Below, in pieces: positions 10,395-22,122 of a stretch of 64,000 nt of DNA. The translations under genes were made by a program, and so were the position numbers. The stretch lies in NCBI GenBank assembly GCA_001949185.1, contig BDGG01000003.1, positions 243,612 to 307,611 of the forward strand. The letters run 5' to 3'. The notes below the pieces were generated by a model. The model saw only the letters and a list, made by a program, of their open reading frames with translations, was not told where the DNA came from and searched no databases. This DNA is from Ramazzottius varieornatus (lineage: Eukaryota > Tardigrada > Eutardigrada > Parachela > Ramazzottiidae). The stretch's first letter is position 1. Each line of letters begins with the position of its first letter.

Positions 10395-13300
10395 TCACAA
10401 TGCGGCGTTGCTTCGTTTGATGTTGCAGGCGTGACACAAAACGTGCCCGTCCAGAGGATAGCAGCCATGGCCTTCCTGATCCGAATGTAACGTCAGGCCG
10501 CAGTCTTCACACTTGTAACATCTGAAAAACCGTGCCCGTTTCCATACTAAAATTTGGCGACTTGGATAACCCTGTTCGACACTACGTACTGTGGGTGGAA
10601 GTTACGTTCCATAGAGATGACTCGAACAGCTTCCTCGGTTCCCTCTCTCGGCGCAATGGGTTGTCGACAGACCGAACAACGTGGGGCAAACTTCCTACAA
10701 CAAACGCAGGGAAGACGCGTTTTAGAAGCACTCATTCTCCCATCAATCATAGACGACGGGCTAAGTACGGCAATCAAGAAGAGTCTTCAACGTACGCGTG
10801 AAAGTCTTTGATACAATAGATCTGGTTGGCGGCATCGACCTACAACACAGTCAAACAGTAGCCGAGTAGGTCTTTGATTACATAGCGTCTCGTGCCATGT
10901 CTTGAAAGGAAGCGAGATATCGAGTATTACAAGCCGAACGAGGCTGGCTTACGGTGAAGGGTACTCCATCCAAGTTGGTTTCACAGCCGACACAGACAAA
11001 GCATTGAGGATGATAAGGCTTTCCGGTCGCACGAAGTATCTGCAAAGACCATCATCTGAATTTACGATGGAAAATTCCGTAATTGCAGATGGAAAGAAAT
11101 TTACGCGTTCCGAGATGGGCTTCTTGCATGACGTACACTTTTCCAGGGTATTCTGAAACGAAAATTAGATTAGGGTTATTTGAAATAAGTCTCAAAGCAT
11201 GTCAGACGTCATCAGCAATATTGTGATTAAACCAACAATTTTTTAAGGTGATTGACGTGTCGTTAATATTATGCGGTCCGTCGATTTTCATTCCAGCGGT
11301 TCGCAAAAAGAACAGCTGTTTCCTTCAGCATTCCACCACTCGTAGAGTTACGTCACATCGAACAAAATTAGCTCTGGTTATTTTAGGAAGTTTTCCGGTG
11401 TCATTATCCAAACGTCCTCGATGGTACGAGTACAGCACTCACCATGTAGTCGGCTTCACACACAATCTTGCCTTCAATGTTGTAGAAGCTGCCTCCACGC
11501 AATGGCTTGCCTGTAACCACAAACCAGCAAAAGTCAAAATTAGCTCAAGAGTACCAACGCCAAAAGCTTGACTTTTACGGCAGCTTGGAGTTTATTAGCT
11601 CAACATGACACCGATAATATTAAAAGTCTTTCGAGACAACGCTAGACTAAACGTGGGTTGAAGAGTACACCGCCTTTCAATTTAACGCCGACGTCAAGGA
11701 ACACTCCCTCATGAAAAACAAAATAGGAGACCTACAATCAAAACTTAGAAGAGCCTTCCCTTAAGTTACGCACCTTCTCACTGTTGTCAACTGTCACCAG
11801 TCGCCACTTGAAAAAATCGTTCAAGATACTTTCCCAAGCGGCGCACGTTTTCAGTACTATGGGCTGGAAGAGTGAGCCACTTATAATAATGTCCTTTGCC
11901 GGCCTCCCAAATTACATCGCAATCAACAAGTAAAAGTAAGGTCGGCATAAGATGCAAGAATATTGGAGAAAAAAACCGCGAGGAAGATAGGTGGCTTACC
12001 GCACTGGTTGCAAGTGAAACAGTTGGTGTGGTAAAGTTGGTCCAGAGCTGTGCATCCTTCGTCCTCGAAGTGGACGGATCGTAAGCATTTCGTGCAGAGA
12101 CCTGTCAGGAACCAAACAAAGAAAGCAATCTGCTTTCTTTACAGCTGAATTGACTTTTGTGTTTGAAGACAAAGGGGCTGGTCCGTGGCCCAGTTGTAAT
12201 TCAGAAAAGTTGAATGGGAATGTTGACAGTTGGCACTTGACATTTGGAATGGGAGCACGTACCGTACGAGTTGGGATCAAGAGGGATGTTCATTTTGGTC
12301 ACCAGTAAATTGGTCAGGTTGTTCACTTCCGACTCGGTTTGGAAGACCGAATTGTCCAGCGGTTTCTTTTTGGTTCCTGATGGTGGAGAGGACACTGGAC
12401 CGATCTGCGGTGTATTCCGATGGTACAAAGTCCGCAGGTCAGAAATCTTTTGAACCTTCTGGATGTTACCATGAAGACCTACAATTAACCACTCAAATGG
12501 AATAAACTTCTAGTGCCATCTTTGGTGCCGGAAAATAACTTCATTTTGAAAATATTTTGAAACCCGAAAAGTTGCAACAATCATAACCTGGACAATCGGG
12601 TATTTCTTCGCATTCATACCAATACATATTTTCACCGATGTGCACATCACAGTGAGAAAGAATCATTCCGGAATGATCAACGAGTATTTTATGATTTTGC
12701 TCATCTTGATCGTTGCATGTTGCGGCTTTCCGGGATGGCGTGTGTCACGCAAGAAATCACTTACTGGAAACAGATTCCGGATACATGCTGCGGCGTGTGC
12801 GACGCTCCTTCTCCCATCGTTCAATGTTTCGTTCCAGGCTGTCTTCGGCGTGATGAGGCGTCGGTGATGGCGTCCATGTATGGACATCGTAATATTCATA
12901 CACCAAGCCATCCTTTTCGTCTCCTGACAGGCTCTTGCGGAACTCCTGCTTCTCTTCAGCTGTCCGCGAGTTGGACCTGCTCGTCGTGGTGGTCTTCGTG
13001 CGCATTTGCACCGATGTCGACGAACCCGAAACCATGGTTGGCTGATGATCTTGGTTAGAGCGATACAAACCTACGTAAAAAAATCAACATCAAATCTTAC
13101 GCGCAACGATGTTAGAGCTCCGCCAGATAGTCATTCACGCAGCACACCGGCAACTGTTCTGAAACAGATCGTTTTCGCAAGTGGCGCACATTTCCAGCTA
13201 ATAGTAAGGAAAGAGTGCGTCGCTTATGATAACGATCTTGTTTCATTCCCGATTGGCCAACGTCCTAAATATCGTTTCGAATAAAATAATTCAGCACGGG

Positions 13301-13561
13301 ACTTTTTCCGATTGATGGACTGTCGTTTGTCCGAAAAAGAAAGATTAACTGAAGATGGAAACCCTGAACAATGGTAAAAATTCCAATATACGTACCGTTG
13401 ATTGGTAATTCCGGTGGTGGGCGCTGTTCGACAGGCCGTTGGAGATAAATTGGGAAGGAGTTGGCTTGTTTGGTACGGATGATGGCAAAAGAGGCGGGTG
13501 TCGGTTCGTCGTTTACAACTGAAGAAGCGGTGGCGTTTTGACGAGTGACGGAAGGCGGCAT
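10395..13561 (-). CDS. ZYX: Zyxin/LPP/TRIP6-family LIM protein
   Basis: A ten-exon model gives 422 aa with all phases consistent: 13396-13561, 12765-13070, 12263-12478, 12000-12101, 11443-11510, 11105-11152, 10953-11039, 10796-10839, 10590-10694, 10395-10521. The start is the ATG at 13561. The N-terminal half is polar and proline-containing and includes a Leu-rich segment ([10 protein letters not shown]) in the position of the zyxin export-signal region. Three tandem LIM zinc domains follow: LIM1 from [11 protein letters not shown]2 from [23 protein letters not shown]3 from [14 protein letters not shown] to CHACNIKR. The LIM2-LIM3 spacing and wording match the zyxin/LPP/TRIP6 subfamily more than Ajuba. 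Family members act at focal adhesions and stress fibres and shuttle to the nucleus. This one is shorter than human LPP or zyxin, mostly in the N-terminal linker, and I see no ActA-type FPPPP repeat. Confidence 0.93.
11828..11885. repeat. Intronic palindrome family 1, copy A (zyxin intron 4)
   Basis: CCCAAGCGGCGCAC and, 24 nt later, GTGAGCCACTT form imperfect arms. Flanking ATCGTTCAAGA resembles the outer arm of copy B. It lies in the intron between 11510 and 12000. Confidence 0.6.
13161..13244. repeat. Intronic palindrome family 1, copy B (zyxin intron 1)
   Basis: The best full-length copy, 84 bp. Outer arms GAAACAGATCGTT and AACGATCTTGTTTC pair, and inner arms CAAGTGGCGCAC and GTGCGTCGCTT pair around a loop containing GCTAATAG. 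Confidence 0.7.
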
Positions 13562-15279
13562 GATATGAATATGTGCTTATTCATCAAAGCCAGGATGGAC
13601 ACGCGCCAAAAGAGGAGTGTTGACATTCAAACGTTAACCACAAGCACGCGAAGAACTGCTTAGCTATGCAGAAATCTTAACAAGGACATGCCTTTGATTT
13701 GTTGAGTAAGCGTTACGAGTGCTGTAATGTTAAAGATAGGATGGCACGTCTGGTTAAAGTAAACGATGCCTCGAGCTCCAGCTTAATATAGTGTTGTGTA
13801 TATGTCTTTTGAAATGCAAGTTAAACCAGCACGATGGCTGATTAACCCAACAATTTGCTGATTTGTTCTGCTTGCCTGTCATTTTAGAGCGCCTGTACAA
13901 ATGCAGCAGACTGGAAAAAGCAACAGTCATGTGCAAATGCCACTGGCGCTACTATTTACGGATGTCGCTCTTCGCAGTTGTGTACCGTACCATGCAGAGC
14001 TCCACAGACCGACAACGAGCCGAAGACCCTACCAGGGTGGAATATCTGAAGACCCATCTGAATAGTTTCAAAGGAATATCAGCCCTCAAGATGTCCGATA
14101 ACTATCACTAGCATCCAAAACTTCTGCATTTTGATCTCATGAAATAGATTGTATTTGAATGCTTCGATTCTTTCAAGTACACGGATTAGTCAGGATGAGA
14201 CAGTCTAGATCGAGATACCGGTGTGAACCATGAGCCAGTCTTGGGCTGAGAAACGCTCAAAGAAAACACGATTTAGGTGCTGGTACTCCCATAGAGCGAC
14301 GTCTCAAGACCTGTTTTATGCGTGCTTACTGATTTTCGCTGAGCTGTTATTGAACTTGACATGATACGCATGGCCATAATCTTCCCAATGAGTACCTCAA
14401 TAGTCTCTCGTTCGACGATCACTTCCGTTTCAGCGTTGTTGTTGATCGTCCTTTCCGCTTCGGCTACCCTCGCTAACATGCGCACAACGTTTGTTCTGGC
14501 GAACTACGAAAAAGAGAAGCCTTCGAATTCGCAGCTCGAGCTTGGTGGAGTCTTAATCAAGTCGTCCATGAACTAAACGTGCGCAAACAATAGGCACGCT
14601 CAAATGTCAAGACGGTGGCGCCGCCGGAAGAAGCGCGTCAATAAAACAGTTGGCCGAAAGATGTCGCCAACTGTGCCCACCACAGTATATAGGCTCATTT
14701 TTAAACAGGTGCCTCAGTTTCCACTCTGACTGTATTGCCTATTCACAATGCATCCAATGCCGCCCATTCGGTTTCAAAGGCTGGATTGATTGTTGACCAC
14801 TAACTGCCACGACTGCTGGCCCCAATGCTATCTCACATTGCGCACACGCCCCAGATCTGCGGTGTTTTAGAAACAACGGTAGAAATATGTAGCATTTAGA
14901 ATTTTTACTGTGGCTTAATTATGCAAAACGAACTGTACGTGCCTTACAGAAAAGGAGAAGAAACGCAGTGGGGGCAGAAGTGCGGTGGAACTTCTTCCGA
15001 CCCTTTTATACAGAGCTAGAAAGGCAAGAAAACAGAACCTTCCTGCGTTTGATCTCGACCCTCATACTGTAGATTGATTAAGATTGTGAGTTCACCGAGC
15101 AAGCGAGCGAGTCATCCATTCGTTTGCGCGAAAACCCAAGATTAACTTACGTGCGGAAAAATGAAGAAAGGTCTCAGTGGTGTTTCTGTCGCGCTTTGTC
15201 CTGAGGAAACACCGCAGTAATCCTCGCAATACGTTAACATTAACATTACCATAGCAAGAGCACAGAATGTCTGTACGAT
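13562..15279. other. Interval upstream of the zyxin-like gene
   Basis: No supportable exon. It contains one member of a diverged repeat pair (14601-14712) that ends in a TATATAGGCTCATTTTT motif. A minus-strand ORF at 14273-14485 is charged and helix-like but has no known domain and no clear splice sites. Confidence 0.45.
14601..14712. repeat. Diverged repeat pair, copy 1
   Basis: The ordered blocks GACGGTGGCGCCGCCGGAAG, GTCGCC and AGGCTCATTTTTAAACAGG correspond in order and spacing to blocks at 16811-16926. Confidence 0.5.
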
Positions 15280-16201
15280 TTAGGCGATGCAGAAAGTTTC
15301 AACCGTCGCGCGATGCTCGTACAGCAAAGCCAAGGTGGGCGAGTTGCCCACGTTCTTCTCACACTCGAGAAAAGGAAACTTACTGATATGATGTTATTGT
15401 TACTCGTATGTACAGTGCTTTCACACTGGTTGGTTGATAAGTGCAAGCGGACGGCCGTTGAGGACCAGCGGTCGTGGACAGACGTACAGCAGGTCCTTTT
15501 CGACGCAGTAGTTGCATCGGCTATGGCAGTCAGCAAGTAGAGAAATAGCATACAGGAATAAAACTTTTGCCTTGACACGTTCGCTTCGAAAGCTTAAATT
15601 AATCAGCATAGCCGAACAACCAGGTTTGCTCCGTAGCGGATTAGGTTCCGTGTTGACTTTGCAAGTACATTACCGAGCGCCTTGTGGGCTAGCTCCTCCT
15701 CCGCATTCGCCGTTCTCGTACAGTACTCTTCAATGCCAGCGTCATCTGTGCGGGCAGCCTTTGCTCATGGGGGTGCTTGGATCTAAGAGAAGGAACGGTT
15801 CGTAAAGGAGCCGTAAACAAAGAAGGCTTCTCTATTTCGACTCACCATGCACACAGTAGTTCCCTTCGAAAGCTTGCATGGAAGGCGGTGTGGCGGCATA
15901 GTCCCAGCCACAAATGCCTTCCGATCCGCCATTGCGGCAGGAAACGCACACGGTGTTGTTGATCGCGCACTTGACGAAGCCATCGGTCGAAGATTCTCCG
16001 ATCGAGCATCGGCCCCAATGTGTCCGCTCCTGCCCAATCGAGCTTCTGGAAAATGAACCCCTTGACCGCAGATAAAAGATACCTTGTGTTCTGGTACAAA
16101 TCCTCTGCAGAGAAGAAAACAACGCTGCAAGTGGAAAACATGTCCTCACAAAGATTAAGAAACCGCAAGCTGCGAGCTGGGTTCATCTGCAACATACCCA
16201 A
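15280..16201 (-). CDS. Tentative small Cys-rich protein of unknown function
   Basis: Three exons join in phase at good splice sites: 16083-16201 (first ATG of the frame at 16201), 15846-16045 and 15674-15745. The middle exon is Cys-rich (CAINNTVCVSC, then GICGWDY and NYCVHG) and looks coding. Downstream, a block starting near 15520 and a final block ending at a TAA (15280-15282) could complete the gene, but their splice choices are ambiguous: an alternative frame there reads CNYCVEKDLLYVC. I do not recognise the family. The Cys pattern would suit a secreted or disulphide-rich protein, but the N-terminus shows only a weak hydrophobic stretch. It lies on the same strand as the zyxin-like gene, about 1.7 kb upstream of it. 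Confidence 0.35.
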
Positions 16202-17698
16202 TGAACATCGGCAGGGAAAGTTGCTTTACCACATTACCAGCAATGTAAGAAAAGCCGCAATCCCACAAACGGGGAAAGAAATTGACGCAGAAGTCATGGT
16301 GGAATAGATATCGGACGAAACCTGTCAGCACCGCCGAGGAACCTCATGACAGTGCAGATACTCAAACCGTTCGATCGCGCACTTCTTGCAGCAACAGTGG
16401 CCAATTCACCAAGGGCAATTTATTCCTTCAAAGATTACGGACCGCCATAATTCTGTTATTGCAAGTAGTCGCATGGAGAAAAAATTCAGGACGACGGCAT
16501 GAAGCGGAAAACACAACGGCCAGAGCCGAACCTGCGTCTAACCCGATGGTCACAGACTTCGTCCATCTTAAAGACAACGCACGTTCGAAGGCGGCCGAGT
16601 GCGGTATTCTGTTGAAAGCTCTTGTATAATTATTCAACGTCATCCAAATCGGTGCGAGTATAGTCTACGAGAGGCTGCGTTACATGGTCCTGTTCACATG
16701 GTATCATCCTATTTACTATGGCATATTTTATAACAACTCTGAGAAAAACGCATTGCTCGCCTGGTTGTATGGCGTTAGCCTGGACCACACTGTAGGCCAG
16801 TCAAGGCAATGACACGTTCAAGGGTCGCGACGGTGCCACCACCGGAAGTGTCAGTCCAAGGAAACGGGTCGCTGGCAGGTGTCGCCTTCACCTATAAGAT
16901 AGTGTAAGCTCATTTTGAGCAGGCATATAGTTACACGCTCGACTACCAAGGATTGCTACAGTCCATCATTATGTACAGATAGTTGTCGAATCTTCAGTCA
17001 GAAAACGGCGTTAAATTCAGATACCAGAGTTTGGCCAAGCAAAGTGTCCCATCTGTTTTCTCAAACTTGTTTGAAAAATCAGTGCCGATTTCTTTCGTCT
17101 AACTCTGTATAAGAAACCGGAAGCCCGTCTTCTGGGCCACAAAAGCTCTTCGGAAGTAGGTAGTTAGCGGTCTTTTGATAGTTAGCGGTCTGTTTGAGTA
17201 CTCCGGAGTATATCTGGGTAGTGATCGGGGCTGATTGCAACTTTTTCGCAGTTCTAAACTCTAGTTAGATTTAGGTTGATTGATCTCGGACACGTTATAG
17301 TTTCAGTGACACTAAATCTGATTTCCCAACTTTCTGCATGAGCGGTTTGATTTAGTTACGAAAGATTAGTTTTTCAGATTTAAAATTTGCTTTGGAAAAT
17401 AATGGAAAAAGACAGTCTTCGCGCCACTCTCAGTGTAAAGGCGTCGAGTTTCTGTGCCAGAACGGTAGAATTTCGGATGCTCTTGTCACATCTGATGCGT
17501 CTTGTTAGATTCTGAGAGTGGTTTTTGTCGTGGGCGACCTCACAACAGGACTGGTAGACCGTAGAACCCCCTCAAGGGGACAAATGGAACTTGCAGACAA
17601 ATTAGGACAAGTTTGCTTGACCGCACTGTAACTTCCGAAAATCAGCACTGGTATCACACGTAAATTCTAGAAAGAACGTTCCGGCATCACATGTACAT
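16202..17698. other. Interval between the Cys-rich candidate and the cyclase gene
   Basis: No coding signal on either strand. It contains the second copy of the diverged repeat pair (16811-16926). Confidence 0.45.
16811..16926. repeat. Diverged repeat pair, copy 2
   Basis: Blocks CGACGGTGCCACCACCGGAAG, GTGTCGCC and AAGCTCATTTTGAGCAGGC parallel those at 14601-14712. Confidence 0.5.
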
Positions 17699-20600
17699 TC
17701 ACCCTTCGATGAATAGGTTGCGCTTGTCTTCTTTGGTTTTCCCGAGCAGCCAATAGGTCGTCATTAAGCCCTTCCCTTTAATCTAGAAAACCCATCCCAT
17801 GTCAGTATATGCATTAGGTACTTATTGTACCTTTTCCATCTATCTGGAACACTTGGCCATACATGCATTTCGCCTCTGCATTCCATCTCGAAAACGTTGA
17901 AGTACCGCAAGGCGTCGTATGTACTTTGAGTTATGTGAATACGCAGTGGTTCGCCGTTTGATTCCATCCGGGACGCCGTGTTGACAGTATCCCCGAATCT
18001 GAAACCAGCATTTGTTTATTATCGAAAACCAGCGTCCAAGAGATTCGTGGAACTTACATGCAATAACGCGGCATTTTCGTCCCTGTGAACAACATTGAAT
18101 CTTGTTGTTTCATTCGAGCGTTTGTTTATTTCTATGTGTAAAGTGCGACCTGCCTATTACACCAGCGGCGCAAGGACCGGTGTTCAGTCCAATGCGCAAC
18201 CTCAGGGCGTAGTCCGGCTTGTGTGGTAGGCGAATTTGGGCAACGTCGCTGATCAGTTCCAAAGCCATGCTACCCATCTCGTAGGAATGCCTAAGAAATA
18301 CCCAGAAAACCCATCAGCTTACTCGGCACACAACCTCAAAGTTTCCGATATGAAACAAAGCATTGGTTTCAGTTTCTCTTACTTGTTTCCGTTACGTTCG
18401 GGAAGACCTGAAGCGCATAAATAAGCGTCGCCGATGGTTTCTACTTTGTACACATCGTACTGTTCGATCCTTTTATCCATCGCTAGAAAATTATTGGAAG
18501 ACTCATATCATGGTGAGAATACCTCAGACAAAATCAATGTTAAGTCTGGTAAGAAGCCTCACTTGTATAAAGTCTGTTGAGTGTGTCGACAATCTGAAGC
18601 GGAGTCGACTGCGAACTCAAAACCGTAAACTCCACGATATCACTGAAAAATATCGTGACTTGGTCATAGCTTTCCGGCACGACCACTTCGCGATTCTTGA
18701 TCCTCTCCGCAATCTTAGGCGGCAACAATTGTTTCAACACTGCCTCCGTCCGTTTCTTCTCTTTCATGATATCCTCGCTCTTTTCGTGTAGTATCGCCGC
18801 GAAGTTCTGAATCTGCGACGTGATGTGGGTCAGAAACCAAATGATACTCGGGAACAAAATAAGCGCCAAAGCCAACACGAAAATTTGCAGTCCGACAATC
18901 TGATTGGCATGATATATCGTCATCTCCAAATTTGCTGTTATATTGTCGGTCAGAATCTTTTCAATATCGTGAAGGATGTTTTGGTAGCTCGTCATCAGCG
19001 CGTACCAATATCTCCCTCGCTCGAGATCCCGGTGTCCGAGGTTGTTCTGATTGACCACCTCTCGTTCGTTCGAGACGTTCTGATGTAAGGAGGTGCCATA
19101 GTATACCAACTTCAACTGATGAAGAATTTCGGGGTTGTATTGAAAGCTTCGGTTGATGAAAGCTTCACCAGAGAACTTTTTCTCTTGATACCACAGATAA
19201 GTGGCTCGAGACATGTTACCGCGACCATACAAGATGGTACCACAAGAGCGCTCAGCGGCTGTGCCTTCTTTGCCGGTGATGAAGAGATGGTACGCTGCCA
19301 GTTGCTGCCAGCTTTGTTCGGCTGCTTTGGACTGGATAACGGCGTCCCCGATAAAGTTGAGGATGGACGCAATGATGTTGGTGAAGAACACGAGTTGGGC
19401 TTCGGGAGTAGATTCGTTGACGGTGAGCCTGTTGATGGCGATCTGGAGTTGCAAGTCCGCTTTCTGTTGGAAAAAGTCGTCTTCGGGCTTGACCTTCGGC
19501 CATGAGTGCAGAGTTCGAAGAGCATCATCCACCATTTTCCGCCTTCGAACAGCAAAATTTGAAGACCCATCATACACTTGCCATTTTTTTGCTATCATGC
19601 ATCAGTTGACTAGCGTGTCACGCAAGCAGGATAGTTCCAGAGTCACAGCATTTTTCTACAAGTTCTTCTCCCACCCTGACTACGCTTTGCTCTTGTGTGT
19701 GAGACTGGAATTTGGGCTGTTTCTTTCATGCGCAATAATTTGTCTTTCATGATGAACGTCTCGGCAAGACGATGTCGGAATGCTTTAATTGGGTTTTGTC
19801 GTATTCACGTGCACGTGGTCACGGCCCAACTATCAGTAGGTACCTTCTTGTACCGTCCGTTTGTAGTGTTTAGTATCCGTTACGTTCGACAAGGCTTACA
19901 ATTAACGGGCTCCTGTGCCAGTATGTGAATAGATTATCAATTGTAAATAGGTCGTCTGCTCTGTCAACAATCGCACCAATGAAGGTTTTCGATCAATAGA
20001 GGGATAATAGTGGTTCACCGTGAAGTATGCGGTAATCGACAGCTGGTCTTTGTTCACTCAACAGATAATAAACTCCCTGATATGCACTCCTGTTTTTCTT
20101 TGTCACTACTCAAATCAGCCTCTTTTGTGCATCGTCACTGTACATCATCTCGCGAACTTTTCCCTCAAACCCAGAATACCGTTCTATAATTCGAGATCAA
20201 CCAGTCCATTACTCCGGGAAGAGTCAGGAAGTACAGGTTGATTCAGATCAAGCCGACGGATTTTGAAGTGCTGCGAATAATTCTGCGATCCTTCCTTGTC
20301 TATTGTCAAATTTTATTTCCGGGCAGTTCAAGCTGATGAAATCTTTTCTTGAAAATCTGGGGCATACCGGTTGATTGGGAAAAAAGCAAATTCGAAAAAT
20401 TCGCAGGTACCCAGAAATCGAGGGTCGGTCTGAAACTGGAATTTGGCTCAGCTGAAACTTGTTTGCTACTATATCAGGCTTCTAGAAGAAATTTCGCTGA
20501 TGCGCTCTTCCTGAAACCATATCGTAACATAGAAGGAAAAGAAACCCGCTCACAGCTTCTCTTCTGGTGAAAGTTGTGGTTGGTACGCGCTGGTAAGCAA

Positions 20601-22122
20601 AAAATGAAAATATTAGTTAATCAATTTCATCTACTTCTTCGACAGTAAATCAAAAGTAATCAAAGTGATTAGTTCAGACACTACGAGGTAAACGACATAA
20701 TTCGGGCATATTTTTTCTCATCTTTTGCTGCGCGTAATGAACCGCTTCTTGTTTCCTGAGGTATACTGATCCCTCTCCTCGAGGTTTCAATAGGTTTGAC
20801 AACGGGAAAGCGTTGTAGATTACGGGGCTTTGGCCTGGGATAGAGATGGGTCTGTCCAGTGTTAAAAAGCCTAATGTTGTATCAACATACGTACAATGAG
20901 GGATGAATCAAGCGTTGAAGGTAATGTTCAAACCTTTCGCGTTGCCCGAATTATGGTTCGAAAATCATTATGCCCAAATTATGTCATTTACCTCGTAGTC
21001 TTCTGTGGAAAAATAGCTTGAGGCAGCCCGGTCTTATAGGTCGCCCGCCAGAAGGGTGTAGGAATGGTTAGTTCGATTGAATCACACAACAAGCATTCTG
21101 GAAGGAAAAACATCGTACTCGAAGAGAAAAATATTTCGGGACCACAAAACAAGTCTCGGATGAAACGAATTTTTTTCGTGAGGATGGGTACGGACGAATC
21201 TCGTTTCGAGCGCCCGTGGTCTCCGCGGTTAACGTTGAGTTTTGGTCGAGGACTTTTCCTTTCCCAAATAGAATCTTCGGCTAAACGATAGCTCAGGGCA
21301 TGTGTTATCATAGATAAATGCAGCGAGAAAGATACGTGCTCACTGTCAGGAACCCGAATTTTTTTCAAAAGTTGCACAAACTTGGCCGGGCGCACTGTAC
21401 TCATCGCAAGATCTAAAGATGATCTATCCAACGGCTGGAATTTCGAACCACGACTCTAACGAGCAAAGTGTAAATTTGCTGCAGATCTTCAAAATCCGTT
21501 GGCTTGATCTGAATCAAATTGTACACACTATCAATCAGCCAGCTAAATAATTAACCTTGATTTCACCCAGGCCTCAAGAACTGAGAACGATGTCTCGAAA
21601 ATAGATCTTTTACGTACAGCAGATCACTGTTACTTAAATGTGTTGACGAAATTGTAGCAGTCGAATGACACATGTTTCGTACCTTGTTAGTGCAGCAGGT
21701 AGCAAAGCTTCGTTCTGCATGCTGACATAGAACGTCGTGGTTCCACGTTCTAGTCCGAGTGCGTGGACAACTTCGCCAGCCTGTACGGCGAACTGGACTT
21801 GCGCTTTGAAACTGTCGGCAAAATTTTGCTGGAGAATGGCATCATACATAGTCTTTGCCGATAAACACACCAGAATGATGATAGGTACCGAGGCCAGGCC
21901 AAGAACCTTGGTGAGCTGTGCTCTCCGCCCGCTTGGAGTCCGAGGATCGCCCGAACAGGCTCCCTGTAGGGCTATACCCATTTTTGACAGAGAGCTCTTA
22001 CCTGTCATAATGGACATGGCGTCCGCCACTCTTCCCGAAGCCATCGAACCGCGCGGTGATACTAGGTTTGTACCGCCGTTCTTCATGATGCCGTTCGGCG
22101 TCGTGTGTAACCTGCTAGGCAT
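17699..22122 (-). CDS. NIT-domain transmembrane guanylyl cyclase
   Basis: Seven exons give 633 aa in phase: 21683-22122, 18563-19542, 18383-18482, 18154-18290, 18058-18082, 17863-17998, 17699-17782. The first in-frame ATG is at 22122. A cytoplasmic N-terminus precedes TM1 (about 72-90, [15 protein letters not shown]). A helical extracellular region follows with the wording of nitrate/nitrite-sensing (NIT) domains ([20 protein letters not shown]), then TM2 (about 363-387) and a linker with the usual [11 protein letters not shown]. The class III cyclase core has both metal Asp ([13 protein letters not shown]), the GTP-selecting Glu (KVETIGD) and Cys ([10 protein letters not shown]), and the transition-state Asn/Arg (NTASRMES), so it should be active and make cGMP. 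NIT-cyclases are known from several invertebrates; response to NO products here is inference. The fourth intron in transcript order (18083-18153) starts with GC. Intron 1 is 2.1 kb and contains mobile elements. Confidence 0.92.
20231..21521. mobile_element. Possible DNA transposon remnant bounded by about 45-bp inverted repeats
   Basis: GATTCAGATCAAGCCGACGG (about 20240-20259) recurs in reverse complement near 21493-21512 with one mismatch, and the similarity extends on both sides for about 45 bp in all. The enclosed 1.2 kb has no transposase and contains a smaller MITE. It lies inside cyclase intron 1. A related terminal sequence sits at 6731-6770. Confidence 0.6.
20681..20998. mobile_element. 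MITE with about 30-bp terminal inverted repeats, copy 1
   Basis: The left end, CTACGAGGTAAACGACATAA and onward, and the right end, in reverse complement CTACGAGGTAAATGACATAA, differ at about two of 30 positions. There is no ORF. A second copy, alignable over nearly its whole length, is at 32452-32740. It is nested in the larger inverted-repeat element in cyclase intron 1. Confidence 0.8.

Noticed and set aside
17827-17862. An apparent 19-nt intron in the cyclase gene that would give an IDGKGTIST ending
   Set aside because: A downstream acceptor at 17782/17783 gives a far better match, [14 protein letters not shown], with an ordinary 80-nt intron. The short reading is a coincidence.
19119-19752. 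Plus-strand ORFs of 128 and 183 codons opposite the cyclase exon
   Set aside because: They mirror the NIT-domain exon and have no independent features.
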